DNA of 64,000 nucleotides, from positions 262,755,187-262,819,186 of the forward strand of contig JAUMIR010000001.1 in the NCBI GenBank assembly GCA_030847615.1. The letters are read 5' to 3'. The stretch comes from Gambelia wislizenii (Eukaryota > Chordata > Lepidosauria > Squamata > Crotaphytidae). Shown one piece after another: positions 32,563 to 43,319 of the stretch (position 1 is its first letter; the number at the start of each line of letters is the position of its first letter). Under the pieces are notes generated by a model, which was not told the origin of the DNA, did not search any database, and saw only the letters and a list, made by a program, of their open reading frames with translations. The translations under genes and the position numbers were made by a program.

Positions 32563-32787
32563 GTCTGCTGCCACACCGCAGAAGTAATGCAGTTTGAAAC
32601 CGCTTTAACTATCATAGCTCCATCCTATGGAATCATGGGATTTGTAGTTTGTCATGGCACCAGAGCTCTCTGGCAGAGAAGGCTAGATATCTCACAAAAC
32701 TACAAATTCCAGAAATCCAGAGCATGGAGCCATGGCAGTTAAAGTGGTGCCAAACTGGATTATTTTTGCAATGTGTGTCAGCAGCCT
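32563..32787. mobile_element. Palindromic hAT-like MITE
   Basis: Foldback of about 225 bp with arms atgcagtttgaaaccgcttt / aaagtggtgccaaactggat and ccatcctatggaatcatggg / ccagaaatccagagcatgga. Same family as the copies at 27665 and 57305. Ends near gtctgctgccacac and gtgtgtcagcagcc. Confidence 0.85.
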
Positions 32788-33286
32788 GAGAAAGAATAAA
32801 TGGTCTTTTAGAAGAAATGCATTTGTTTCTGGATGAGCATCTCTTAAACTGAAGATATACCTCCACAAGCAGAGGACTTGCAGTTGTTGGGGATTTAGAA
32901 TAGTTGGGTTTGTGATGGACATGTAGACTTGTAAATAAGTTGCTTGTCATATGTGATAGATGTGGACAACATATGCCTGGACACCCTGGAGACAGTGCTG
33001 GGGTGTGTCAGTGATAATGCACATCAGCACCAAATATATGAATAAATGTAGCCAAGAGGCCAAGTCAAATTTAAGTTGCTAAGTAGGTGACTGAAAGCCT
33101 GGAAAATAGGCCAACTAGAAAGTAAACAGTCTGAATAAGATGGTGGGGTAGAGAGAAGAGGTTTAGACTTGTCTGTCTGTCTGTCCCACCCTACAATAAA
33201 ATCAAACTGACCAATTTAAAATAATATAAAAGAATAGCAAATAATTTAAACGGACTTAAAGCACATTAAACAACTTGACAAGTTTC
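32788..33286. other. No recognised feature
   Basis: A short (GTCT)n at 33172-33185; no coding or transposon signal supported. Confidence 0.5.
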
Positions 33287-33512
33287 AAATAATAGCAATA
33301 GCATTTATATTTCTATAGTGTTTATCAGTGCAAAGCACTCCCTAAGCAGTTTACAACATGTTTAGCTAATTGTCCCCAACAAGCTGGGTACTCATTTTAC
33401 TTACCTATGGAAGGATGGAAGGCTGAGTCAGACTTGGAGCACTGTAGGATCAAACTCACAGCCTTGTGGCTGCAGTACTGGCATTTAACCACTGCAACAC
33501 TAGGACTCCTTT
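33287..33512 (-). mobile_element. tRNA-headed SINE (SINE2-like), reverse copy
   Basis: Reverse complement of the SINE at 11394: catttatatttctatagtg, agtgcaaagcactccctaag, caacaagctgggtactcat, ggaaggatggaaggctgag, then the tRNA-like head with gtaggatcaaactcacag and ggactcct. The head retains a degenerate B box; pol III activity is unlikely. Confidence 0.75.
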
Positions 33513-33599
33513 TAAAATAAAACAGTTTAAAATCTGTTAAAACAACTGAAGACAATTTAAAACTATGCACATTTGCAGATATGGTTGAAATCAATCATG

Positions 33600-34205
33600 T
33601 CCCAAGAGTTTTTAGTAAGAAGCCCCATTTATAACTTGGCACCAGAATGGCACCAGCTTCTAATGAGATAGGCTTCTGAGGAGAAACAATTCTGCAACAT
33701 GAGTGTCACAGGAGAGAAGAATTTCCTGGGACAAATGCAGAGCCTGTATGTGATGTTGAGTTTGGAACACAGGAGAACCATCAGTATGCTGATCACTCAG
33801 CTTTAGTTATCCTTGCCGTCCGATTCAGATGAGGTTGTGCATAAGCTAGATCAGTGTCTAGATCATTCAAGGGGCCAGATAAGAACCAATACAGTGAAGC
33901 TGCAGCCTGATCAGATGAAGGCTGGTGTTTCTCAGCTCCAAGAATTGGGTAAACATCGTGTTCTGGATGGAGGTGTGTTTCCTCTGAAGGAGGAGATGCA
34001 GAGAATGGGCAGACTCCCGCACCCATCTTTGCCACTAGCAGCCCAGTACTTGGGATTACCAGTGCTCTTCAAGCTGTGGACTTCCCTGGTCAGAGATAAT
34101 GTGTCCACAGTAGTTACCCTAATGACCACCTCATTAGACTACTCAAATGCATGTCCTTGACATGCAAAACACAGCAGCTAAATTGTTGACCACCTATGGC
34201 AGCTG
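33600..34205 (+). mobile_element. L2-type LINE reverse transcriptase remnant
   Basis: Heavily decayed L2 ORF2 fragment. Landmarks in order are 'tatgctgatcactcagcttta' (tyr-ala-asp region of the palm), 'aagctgcagcctgatcagatgaaggc' (the KLNPDKTE region), 'gttctggatggaggtgtgtttcctctgaagga' (VLDGVVLPLKE), 'tggcccagtacttggg' and 'gactactcaaatgcatg' (DYCNAL). The second palm Asp is replaced (GAT CAC in place of GAT GAT). The frame is broken repeatedly. Confidence 0.6.
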
Positions 34206-35340
34206 CCAGGGGTCATCTTAAATGACATAAGCTATTTCCACGAAGAACCTGTCCAGTTCTATGATTCTAATGGCAGCATGTTAACATCAGAAGCATATTT
34301 TGATATTGATAATTTTCATTTGTTTGTATGGAGTATTCAATATGTCTTTAATGTTTTGATATTATAAAGTAACTATACAATGAGATTAATTGCTGAACAA
34401 CTATAGATGCACAGAAGGTGAAAATACTAGCTAACTATTAAAAGCTAAAACATAACACAAAACTCTGTCATGAAGCAAAGCAAGCAAAGAGACCCAATGT
34501 TCTCTTCAAACCACTAGTAATAGATTGACTGAATATTTCAGATTATTTAATTAATGTGTAACACCCCTGGTTGCCTCCTATTCAGAGGCCCAAAGTGGAT
34601 CATAGGTTCAGATTTTTTTTTTTTACTAATTTCAAAAAATAGAATCTTTAAAAAACATAAGAATGTATCTCTATTCAAGTACTTATGAATAAATGTCTTC
34701 TTTGCTTTCCTTATCAAATAGCTCTCAAGACCTGGTACTTGGACAGATAATTATATCTCTCTTTGCTCTCTATTGCAAAGCTATACTTATATAAACATCT
34801 ATCATGATCCTCAGGCATCTGTTGATAAACTTAAAATTATAAATGTGTTAGGCCTTTCTTTCTAAAATCAAATTTTAATGAGTTTACCCAAAGGGACATT
34901 AAAACACCTTTAAAAAACTTTTCTTGGATGTCTATTGAAAATGTGAAACTATTATGTAGCAGCGATAGCTTCCCTAGATCATAAATGCCAGTGAAATGGC
35001 AGCATGGCTGCTGAGTTATTATTTTTTTTATATAGCTAGCTGAATTTTTAACCAGAGCTGCCCAAGTGTGTAACTAATAGTCCCCGGGCCCTCCTGTTTT
35101 CCCAATCCTTCCTTTTTAATTTCACTTATTTTACTAGTAGTATCCAGGGTTGATGGAGCATGTGAGGAGAAGACCTAGTAGAAATTTCCATGGTCTGGCC
35201 ATCCAAAAGGTAGTAACTTGGTAGTATCATTATGTGTTCCTTGCTTATGATAGGCATTGCATGATTTGTGAATTTAAAAGGAAAATAATAATATAAAAAT
35301 ATGTATTGCAAAATACTGAAGACTTTCTGCCATTTCATCC
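34206..35340. other. No recognised feature
   Basis: AT-rich DNA with no supported gene or repeat. Confidence 0.5.
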
Positions 35341-35956
35341 TTGTTGCAAGAGAGAGCAGGCTGGGGACCAAGTGAAGGAAAGGAAGTTGTGAGTGAGCAA
35401 AGGGACATAGTAGCTCCAGCAAGTTGGAGGAAAGGGGTGAAAGGATTGTGTGGGTGGCTTCAGGAGAAGCAAAATGAAAATACCTCTGAGGACTGTGGCA
35501 GTAGCTGGAACGAAAGACCCAGACACAATCAGTCTGCTCTGGACTCAGCTACCAAGGGGAGGAAGAGGCCCAACAGCACCTTCACCTCCACAGACTGGGT
35601 GAGAAGGTATCCTAATTTTTCAACTCTTCTGCTTTGAAAAGCACCCCCTAGCATCTCTTGGTTGGACCAGATTGGCTGTTAGAGGGCACACGGCATGGGA
35701 GGAGGCAGCCCTTGGGTGCAGGTCAAAGAGTAAAGCCAGGCAGGTGTCAGGGGGTAGTGCCGATCGTGGTTGGTTGGTGACTATGTCTTCCACTCTCTCC
35801 ACAAAATTTGAAGAGTGTTTCATGAATGAGGAAACTGCCACAGACTGGGGGGAAAGAATTCCACCAGAACATGAGCCCAGTCTCAGTGATCCTGGCAATA
35901 CCTCTGAGAGCCCTCTTCCATTTTCCTGCCCACTGATTTTCATGCGGGATATGTAG
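35341..35956 (+). other. Two adjoining unrecognised open frames
   Basis: Frames 35341-35637 (98 codons) and 35672-35956 (94 codons) lie head to tail on the plus strand in a slightly GC-richer patch. The first is charged and polar (GRKRPNSTFTSTDWVRR), the second acidic (EERIPPEHEPS-like). I recognise no domain, signal peptide or membrane segment. They could be an old transposon ORF, an exon with flanking intron, or chance; I favour chance or transposon debris. Confidence 0.15.
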
Positions 35957-36157
35957 TACATACAATTTAAATTATGAGGTGACCTGGGGGTGTCTTAATT
36001 TTCTATGCCCACCCCACAGTTTAAAAGTGACACTATGACTCAGTGGAACACCCATCAGCAGTACAGTTCTTATAGTCATAGGGGATGAATCAGTTTGATG
36101 TCAAATTGCAGGGCAATGAATTTCAGAAAAGGAAAAAAAGAAACCCTAATATTCCCA

Positions 36158-36347
36158 TGAGAAACAGCAACACAGAAAGAATCACAACCCGGAAACATCA
36201 CCCAAGGAGACCTTCTGCTGTGCTTTCTGCAACCGGACTTGTTTATCTCAGATTGGCCTTTTTAGTTATCAGCGCGCTTGCAGAAAGCACAGGATGAGTC
36301 CTTCCTGAATCTTCGTTTGCGAAGAAAAGCCAGAGAGAGAGATAAAT
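36158..36347 (+). mobile_element. Zinc-finger LINE, copy 2 (3' end only)
   Basis: 190-bp 5'-truncated copy. It encodes the last residues of the LINE protein with CAFCNRTC (codons from about 36219), but the finger histidine is changed to tyrosine (TAT). It ends with the conserved hairpin TCTTCGTTTGCGAAGA (36310-36325) and a GA run. The other copies at 14882, 58120 and 61568 confirm the boundaries. Confidence 0.85.
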
Positions 36348-38077
36348 TACTTTGAAGTGATATTTCTTCTGGTTCCTCAAATCCAGTCAGGATATTTAAA
36401 GCAGGAAATATATAAGATGTGTGATTCAAATTATTGAAATGAGTCAGACCAATAGGGAATTTCAAGGAACCATGATAAAATCACTTTTCCAAACAATTGT
36501 GGGGGAGGTGAATGAGCAACATGAATAGCTTTTCAGTTAAGTGTCTAGATATCTTAAGTGTCTGTTACCAAACAATAAGTGTTGAACTAATGGCAAATAT
36601 ACAACCTGCTATAAGGAAAGATAGGTGTAGTGGAAAAAAAAGTGAGAGACAGCAAACATCTTCCAGAGAGGTGGTAGTATATGATTATTCATGCAAGTTC
36701 TTACACAGATTTACATGAGTGTATGTAGTCCAAGAATGGTCATGATCCTGCTGTTTTTAATATGGTTGTCTCTATATAAATGGGTGTATGGATAGTCCTT
36801 GGGAGAAATAGTAGTACCATAGGAAGGTGCTTATACTTGGTTCCTCTAGCCCACTACTGTCAACTTTGACTTGCAGCAGTTGTCCAATGTTTCAGAGAGC
36901 ATTCATTCCCAGGCCTACCTGGAAATGTCAAGGACTGAACCTGGTCTGCATGAAAAACATGCACTCTGCCATTGAGTTGTGGCTTCTCCACATATTCTTC
37001 CCAGTGATAAATTGCATGTCATGGTACTTAGTTCTTTCTCAAGTACTGAAATTGCCATCAAAGTCAATGCTTCTCCATTTCAAGCATTGCTGGTAGCCTC
37101 CTCAGAGTAAGCCTTGAGAGGTGATGTCTTGATTTATTTTGCTGTCACTCCTGTTCTCTTTCTGGAACTAAAACCGCTAATGTTTACAATGAGCTTTTAC
37201 AGAACTCAGAGCCTCTACTCTCAATTGGCTACACATCAAAAGTGAATCTTTGTAAAAAGGTTTTGCTGGACGATAGAACCAAAGACCAGCTCCAGAGAAA
37301 AGCTGACCTGTGTTTGTGAGGGAGCCTAGTGGAACTGACAGCCTTTCGTGTTAGATTGCTGTCTGTAAGCACCAGGGGACCCCCCCGCCACATGCCTAGC
37401 TGGTAATGCTGCTGCTATAATCTTCCAAAGTACTGAATCTGCTAGAAATTTAAATGTTTGGTCCCAAGAGATCCCACAAGAAACTTACTATCTGTATATG
37501 GAGGAATGATAAAGTAGGTACCTTAAGGAAAAGAGTGAGAAGGAAAACAGTAAGTCAGACCCAACTGAGAGCAAGCACCAAGTGTTGCTGGCTATAGCTG
37601 TACTGTTTGAAAGCAACAGGCAAGGTGGCAAGTAATCTCTTAGCCCCCTCTGTACACTGGTCTTTTTCTCCTATGAAGAGAGGATGCTTTATTATCAGAC
37701 TCAGACTGTTATTAAAACCAAGAGGGAATTTATTTGTTTGTTTGTTTGCTTGTTTGTGTTTGGGTGTTTATTTTTACATCACTGTGATTAAATCCATTTC
37801 CCCTCACTCATACCAGAAATTAAAGATAGAACAGAAATTTGATGAATTCATATTTTCAGATAGAAATTTCCATTTCACACCTCCTGAAACAACTAATGGA
37901 ATGGAACTCCTCTTGTTCAGAAATGCATATGTTTGTTGAGTCTTGTGATGTGTTTTTGGAGGAAAAGCATTCCCCCCCCCCCAAACTAAATATGTATTTG
38001 AAAAATGAAAACAACTAAAAGATGTATGCTTGGGAAAATGCACACCAAACTCACTTGAGATAATGCAAAAGGTGTGT
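36348..38077. other. No recognised feature
   Basis: About 1.7 kb without supported genes. (GTTT)n lies at about 37731-37757 and a C run at 37972-37982. Frames at 36827-37096 and 37607-37939 have no recognisable motif. Confidence 0.45.
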
Positions 38078-38137
38078 ATGGAAACACATACATTATAAAA
38101 TATGTACATGGAAACACATACATTATAAAATATGTAC
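38078..38137. repeat. Perfect 30-bp tandem duplication
   Basis: Two identical 30-bp units abut exactly (38078-38107 and 38108-38137); each begins ATGGAAACACATACATTATA. No mismatches, so a recent slippage or duplication event. Confidence 0.95.
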
Positions 38138-38680
38138 AAAACAGGCACACATTTTCATTTTAAAAAAGGAAGAAAAAGTCTTACAAACCAATATGGATAT
38201 AAGATGGAATGGGAAAGGTGATGTGAAATTTGAGAAACTCTATGAGAACAAGACTAATGTTTTTACATCTATATATATAATTTTCTTGGGTATGTTGCTG
38301 TTTCCAGTGTGCTGATTGGCTGCTTGGGTGTCAAGATCTTCCTCTCCTTGCAAGACTAGGCCCCTGGATTCAACAGCCACCACAGCCTCTTTGCTGACTT
38401 AGGCCCTGGCTGTGGGAGTCTTGGAAGAACTGGGGCCAAGCTATCAGACCAGCTGCAATCATGCAGTACACCTGAAGCAGCCAGGGGAACTGCTATTTCA
38501 GAGTGGCATTCAGCCCCTCAGTTTTGGCCAACATGGTTTTCTGCAGTCTCTGTAGCTGCTTCTTGCTTTGTGGGCTTGGCTTTTGGGATGGGGCCTTAGA
38601 CCTTCTGTGCTGTCTGTAGCTGGGTCTTGGACCTTGGGGTGGAAACATGTAGAAATCTTCAAGTCCTTTCTAAACATGGC
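38138..38680. other. Unrecognised flank of the pol remnant
   Basis: No clear transposon hallmark. On the minus strand it continues the long open frame that runs out of the minisatellite (stop at 38510), but those codons resemble nothing I recognise. Confidence 0.4.
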
Positions 38681-38681
38681 A

Positions 38682-39126
38682 TTGGAGGGGCCCTCACCTC
38701 CTGGTGCATGGTGTCTGTGTGTAGCATGGGAGGTGTAGCATAGAGATGTATGTGTCTGGCATGAGTGGGTGTGTAACATGGGTGTGTTGTAGCATAGGCT
38801 GTGTGTGTGTAGTATAGGGTGTGTGTGTTTGTGCATGGCTGCAGTAGAGGGGCTCTCACATCTTAGCATGCATGATGTGTGTGTGTAGTGTGGGGTGTTT
38901 GTGCAATTGCATGGAAGTGATGGAGGGTATCTCACATCCTGGCATGTATGTTTGTGTGTGTGTATAGAGTGCAGTGCCTGTGTATGAGCAGTTACATGGT
39001 GGCAGTGGAGGGGCTCTTGAATCCTAGCGTGCATGGTATGTGTGTGTGTGTGGTTGCATGTCAGGAGCGAAGGAGTTCTGGCATCCTGCCACGTGTGGTA
39101 TGTGTGTAGCATGGTGTTTGTTTCTT

Positions 39127-39159
<33 letters not shown>

Positions 39160-39298
39160 ACAACTGCATGGTAGCAGCGGAGGGGCTCTCATGTCCTGGA
39201 ACACATGGTGTGTTTGTGTAGTGTGATGTGTGTCTCTCTCTGTGTGTGTGTAGCATGGTATGTTTGTGTGTACATGCAGTTGCATGGTGGTGGCCAAG
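38682..39298. repeat. GT-rich minisatellite, about six units
   Basis: Units of roughly 60-160 bp, each opening with a version of ggaggggctctcacatcctg, then gcatgcatggtgtgtgtg and ending in a gcagttgcatggtagcag-like phrase. Unit starts are near 38682, 38845, 38919, 39008, 39067 and 39180. Length differences come from internal (GT)n and (TC)n, e.g. 39128-39160. A single separate unit lies at 40863-40925, on the far side of the pol remnant. Confidence 0.75.
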
Positions 39299-39619
39299 GT
39301 AAGTCACCCATTCCAGTGCAAACTGGCATTTCTTTGCCTTGACAGTCACACCGGTGTCTTGGATCCATTGAAAGGCTGTCTCCAGATGATGCAGGTGATC
39401 ACGCCAGTCATCTGGGAAGATAATGATGCCATCTACATAGGCAATCATGACAGCTCCACTGCCTCTCAGCAGAGAGGTTACCAGTCCCTGGAACGTTGTG
39501 GGTGCCTTGCAAAGGCCAAAAGGAAGAACAGTGAACTTGAATAGGCCCATATGGGTCATGAACACCATGCTGTGGCCAGACCCTATAGCTAAGGCCACCT
39601 GCCAATAGCCTATGGGCAA
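39290..39619 (-). pseudogene. Ty3/gypsy-type reverse transcriptase fragment
   Basis: About 110 residues of RT: GYWQVALAIGS, FMTHMGLFKFTVLPFGLCKA and PTTFQGL are RT blocks 2-4. AYVDGIIIF holds the catalytic box with the second Asp replaced by Gly. The next block runs LHHLETAFQWIQDTGVTVKAKKCQFALEWVTYLGH. The frame then runs on without a stop through the minisatellite to 38510, giving a 369-codon frame whose second half is repeat translation. RT block 1 (YPMLRTEDLF) is upstream in a different frame near 39690, so at least one frameshift is present. Not functional. Confidence 0.9.
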
Positions 39620-39956
39620 AAAGCAAACAGAATAGACACAGAAAAAGTTCCCAATTCTTGAAGAGGTCTTCTGTACGCAGCATGGGGTAACATCCAGGGC
39701 CAGCCTCCCCCTCTATGGCCGGCGGCCCAGCAAGTGACACACGTCTAGGCTGCTCTGGAGATGGCTCAGTGTCATCAGCAGCCACCACATGCTGAGGGTG
39801 AGCGGTGAGACTTGGAAAAGGTGGGAACAGTGAAGCAGACTTGGCTGCCAACTGGGGAAATTGCTGCTGATGCTTTGGTCGAGTTCGGAAGGGGAAGCCA
39901 CATCCTCCAGGCCACCACCTTCCACATGAGTATAACAGGCACCGACTGGACATTCT

Positions 39957-40571
39957 TCATCTTCTGCTTCTGATTGGAAGAGACATGAGATACCTGGGTC
40001 TCCTGTAGAGCATCTGCAGGGAAGGTACATGGTACCTCACCAGGCTGGTCCCAAATTCTGGAAACTGGGCAAGGTAGTTCACAGTCCCAAGATGCTCTGA
40101 GACTGTGCCCAAACCTTCCCATGATGTCTCTATCTCAGTGAATGGGGTCAGCTGGAGGACCAACACTGGATCTCCTGGGATGAAGAAACATTCCCTTGCC
40201 CTCTGGTTGCGCCGAGGGTTCTGTTGATGTTGAGCCAGCTGGAGGTTCTCATTTGCAGATGCCCAAGTTGCCCTGGGCGTCTCCTGCCACTCAGAAGAGA
40301 AATCTCCCTCCCACTGGCACTGTACTAACTGGAATGGCCTTGTAACCGCATGGCCATACACTAACTCAGAAGGCAAAAAGGATAAACTGGAATGTGGGAC
40401 AGCCCAACATGCAAACAAGAAATGCCGTAGCACCAAGTCCCAGTCAAGAGAGAGTGAAGTCACAAACTTCTGGATCAGTATGTCAGTCAACACGTGAGCA
40501 AAGGCTTTGGCTGAGCTACTCCCTAATGGTGTAGCTTCAGGCCAGTGGGTGGAAAAGTCCACAAAAGTCAT
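39957..40571 (-). pseudogene. Ty3/gypsy-type integrase with GPY/F-like tail
   Basis: 204 codons. MTFVDFSTHWPEATPL holds the first catalytic Asp of the DDE core. After TDILIQKF the frame jumps to the DWDLVLRHFLFACWAVPHSS and LPSELVYG blocks, so about 70 residues with the second Asp and the Glu are missing. The C-terminal FIPGDPVLVLQLTPFTEIETSWEG and VNYLAQFPE blocks are a GPY/F-like module (GDxVLVL, W.G, VNY). Integrase sequence continues upstream in another frame to about 40730. It lies 5' of the RT fragment on the same strand, the reverse of the usual Ty3/gypsy order, as in Gmr1-type elements. Confidence 0.85.
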
Positions 40572-40862
40572 GAGAACGTGATGTTCCCTGCCGCCTTGTG
40601 AGGAAAGGGTCCCAAAACCTCCACAGCCACTCTATGGAATAAGACCTGCATGCTGGGAAGTGGCTGGAGAGGGACTTGAGTCAGATCTCTGTGCTTCCCC
40701 ACCGTCAAGGAGATTGCACAGGATCAGACAGACTCAATGACCGCCATGTCCACCCCCTTACCATACCTGCTCCTGTGGAAACGAGGGAGTGGAATTTTCC
40801 AATGTTGTGACCTGTAGGTTTTGAGATGAACCCTCTCCATGATGGGCTGGTCATTCTATCAT

Positions 40863-40925
40863 GGAAATGTCTATGTGTTTGTGTGTATGCACGGTTGCAT
40901 GGCAGTGGTGGGGGGGCTCTTGGCA
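40863..40925. repeat. Isolated minisatellite unit
   Basis: The phrase atgtgtttgtgtgtatgca, cggttgcatggcagtggtgg and ggggctcttggcatg matches one unit of the 38682-39298 array. It lies beyond the opposite end of the pol remnant. Confidence 0.65.
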
Positions 40926-41254
40926 TGAAACTAGCCATTAATGTGTCAAATGAGCATATTCTTGACATGTTTCCTAAGTGGCCAATCAGCAGAGTGAGAA
41001 TGGAAACATACTGAAATGTTTTATATATGTAGATAATGGTGTAGGTTATGCCAGGTATAGCTAGTTTACTTGAAATGCAGCTAAAATAATGCCAGGGAGA
41101 ATTAGCTTCTCATCCATCTTTGTGTACTGACTGGCTAAGAATTGAATAACAGATGCGAAGCAAATATGGGAGGAGCCAGATTAACAAATTGCAATGTAGC
41201 ACACAATTTGCAACAAATTCCTTTTGCCAAGTGGTAACTGATATCCCATGTCAC
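40926..41254. other. No recognised feature
   Basis: No gene or repeat hallmark supported. Confidence 0.5.
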
Positions 41255-41394
41255 TAGGGTGTTGGATTCACACTGGGTTTTAGTTCAGACTTTAAAGGAG
41301 CTGTCCAAGTTCAACTATTTTGGGGAAAGTCAACACCTTGTATTATTCCTTTAAAGTTCTGACTAAAATCCAGATGAGATTTATCAACACCCTG
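41255..41394. mobile_element. 140-bp foldback MITE
   Basis: TAGGGTGTTG at the left and CAACACCCTG at the right. The arms gggttttagttcagacttta / taaagttctgactaaaatcc are inverted copies around a loop at about 41304-41347. hAT-like ends are possible, but no 8-bp target duplication is visible. Confidence 0.75.
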
Positions 41395-41401
41395 ACATGA
41401 T

Positions 41402-41827
41402 GTTTATCTATATGGGCCAAACACCCCAACTTGCCCCCATGGGCTGGAACAGGGGCAAACCAGGATAGGGCCCTTTATCACAATGTAAGATAATACTTGG
41501 TTTAAACTTGTACTGCCAGATCAGGTCACATGTGTCCATGGGAGCGGATCCCAGAACGTCACAACTCACTGCTACCACCATCTCCCTGGCTCTCTCAGAA
41601 GCTGGGCAGGGATCCCTCAGCATGTGATCTGCTGTTAGATATTGTAGGACCCCTTCCTACTTTCCATGCTAGTGGAGAAAATGGTGGCAGCAGCTGCAGT
41701 GACAGGCCAGCATTCTGTTTGGACGCAGGCCTGTTTTCTCCCCTAACAGGGGAGGAGGGAATGAGCCAGATCTGGAGCCAGGATATGTTGGTGGGGAGCC
41801 AGCATATCTTGGCTAGTGTAGATAAGC
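41402..41827. mobile_element. TIR element, 426 bp
   Basis: The left terminus GTTTATCTATATGGGCCAA matches the reverse complement of the right terminus (GCTTATCTACACTAGCCAA) at most positions. The interior is not palindromic and encodes nothing recognisable; the frames at 41408-41623 and 41530-41910 fall inside it. Unclassified non-autonomous DNA element. Confidence 0.5.
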
Positions 41828-42149
41828 CCATGGAAACCATCATCCACCACTGCTTCTGGTGGCACTGCCCCAAAATGCCATTAATCCTTGTGAGAAACAT
41901 AATGGAATGACTTCCCCCCACTCACAGGACATATGAACATTTTTACAGTATACTAGCCATGGGGGACATAGTGCTTATGTTTCCCAGATGCATCTGCCAG
42001 TCTCATTTTACAAAGGAGATGCACTCTCAGTCCTTATCCAAAAATGTTATATTTTCTGATTCAGTCAAGCACATACTCTTAAAAGTATTGCCACAGAAAA
42101 GAGTGGCACTTACTTGGAAACACTAAGCTACTCAAATGAAACTATCAGT

Positions 42150-42560
42150 CAAAGGCATGGAAAGAATATTTTTTTAAAAAAATGGTCAAAATACCATGTT
42201 TTTCAAGGAACAAGAAACCCTGATGAGAAGAATCCTGGACTTCACAGTTTGGGACTCATTCTGAACAACATTTGTATGTGGTTATTTTGCACAGAAAATA
42301 ACACTTTCTGTGCAGGAAGCTGCTTTTTCTGCACAGAAAATCATATTTTAATACAGGAATATTGTTTTCTGCACAGAAGGTGCTGCTTCCTGTGCAGAAA
42401 ATGCTGTACTCTACGTTACACACCACGTGTGAAATTTTGGAAAGAATAAGTCCTGAATTGCCAATAGCTTTTGAAAACTTTGTTGCTTTCCAAGACTTTC
42501 TCACAGTGGGAAGAAAATAGCTAAAATGCCTTGTTATTTCCTTTGAGAGGAGACAAGACA
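42150..42560. repeat. Family H repeat, copy 2, with palindromic 21-bp array
   Basis: Shares both flanks with 29160-29815 but has a shorter array, about eight units at 42250-42420. Examples are TTTTGCACAGAAAATAAC, TTTCTGTGCAGGAAGCTG, TTTTCTGCACAGAAGGTG. The unit number differs between copies (about 15 versus 8), so the array expands or contracts within an otherwise dispersed repeat. Confidence 0.65.
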
Positions 42561-43319
42561 TAGACATGCAATATTTGATTACACCAATTTCTATTAATAT
42601 CTCAGGATCATCAAGAAGTTCCTAACTACCTGATTTGTTAGTCAGTGAAACATATCATACAATTTACATACATTTCTAAACACAAATAATACTGCTAATC
42701 TGGAGCACTTTGAAATTCTATTGATTGCAAGGGGGGCAGGGAATTAAACAATGTCTTGAATGGAATTTGACATTGTTTAGCTTTGACTAGATTTTGTTTC
42801 CTCTCTTCCCTGTAATTAAATATTCATATTTTACTCAGTGAAATCAGCATATTCCTTTTTCATGTGCCAAATAAGCTAAGTACATTTTTCTGTGGCAAAT
42901 AAAATCTGGTCTGTGGATTAAAATATTCTCTTATGGGATACAGGCAGGCAGACCCATGTCTTTTTCAAGATGTACTTTGTGAGAAACCAATATTGTTGCT
43001 ACCTTTAAGTCAGTCAGAAGAGGATTTGTTTTGAAGAGGAGATGCTTTATTTATCCCCCTAAAGAGTATCATAGGAGTTTAGGAATGCTTAGCTCACACT
43101 GTCTCACGGACATGAGAGCCTTCTCTGTTTCTTTACTGTGTGAAGTTAATAGATGAACTATTAATAATTCTTCACATGCCACTGTCCTTACTTTTTTTTA
43201 TGAACAAAATAATCCTTGGAATATTGGTGGGGGGAGGACGTGGTTTTCTCCTCCCCACATCTCTTTAACATTCAGTATGTTGGTGTTACTGCTACTTTTT
43301 CTCCTCCTGTCTGAATTTA
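42561..43319. promoter_or_regulatory. Single-copy DNA with SOX-type inverted pair
   Basis: Non-repetitive AT-rich block. AAACAATGTC (42746-42755) and GACATTGTTT (42769-42778) form a perfect 10-bp inverted repeat with a 13-bp spacer. Each arm contains the SOX core ACAATG/CATTGT. Further TAAT and TATTCAT cores lie at 42818-42835. A regulatory role is inference. Confidence 0.25.

Noticed and set aside
38510..39289. Second half of a 369-codon frame, rich in H, T and C
   Set aside because: It is translation of the GT/CA-rich minisatellite and its flank; only the N-terminal part is reverse transcriptase.
38682..39298. Possible CRISPR-like repeat array
   Set aside because: Irregular unit length, GT-rich, eukaryotic context and no unique spacers; it is a minisatellite.
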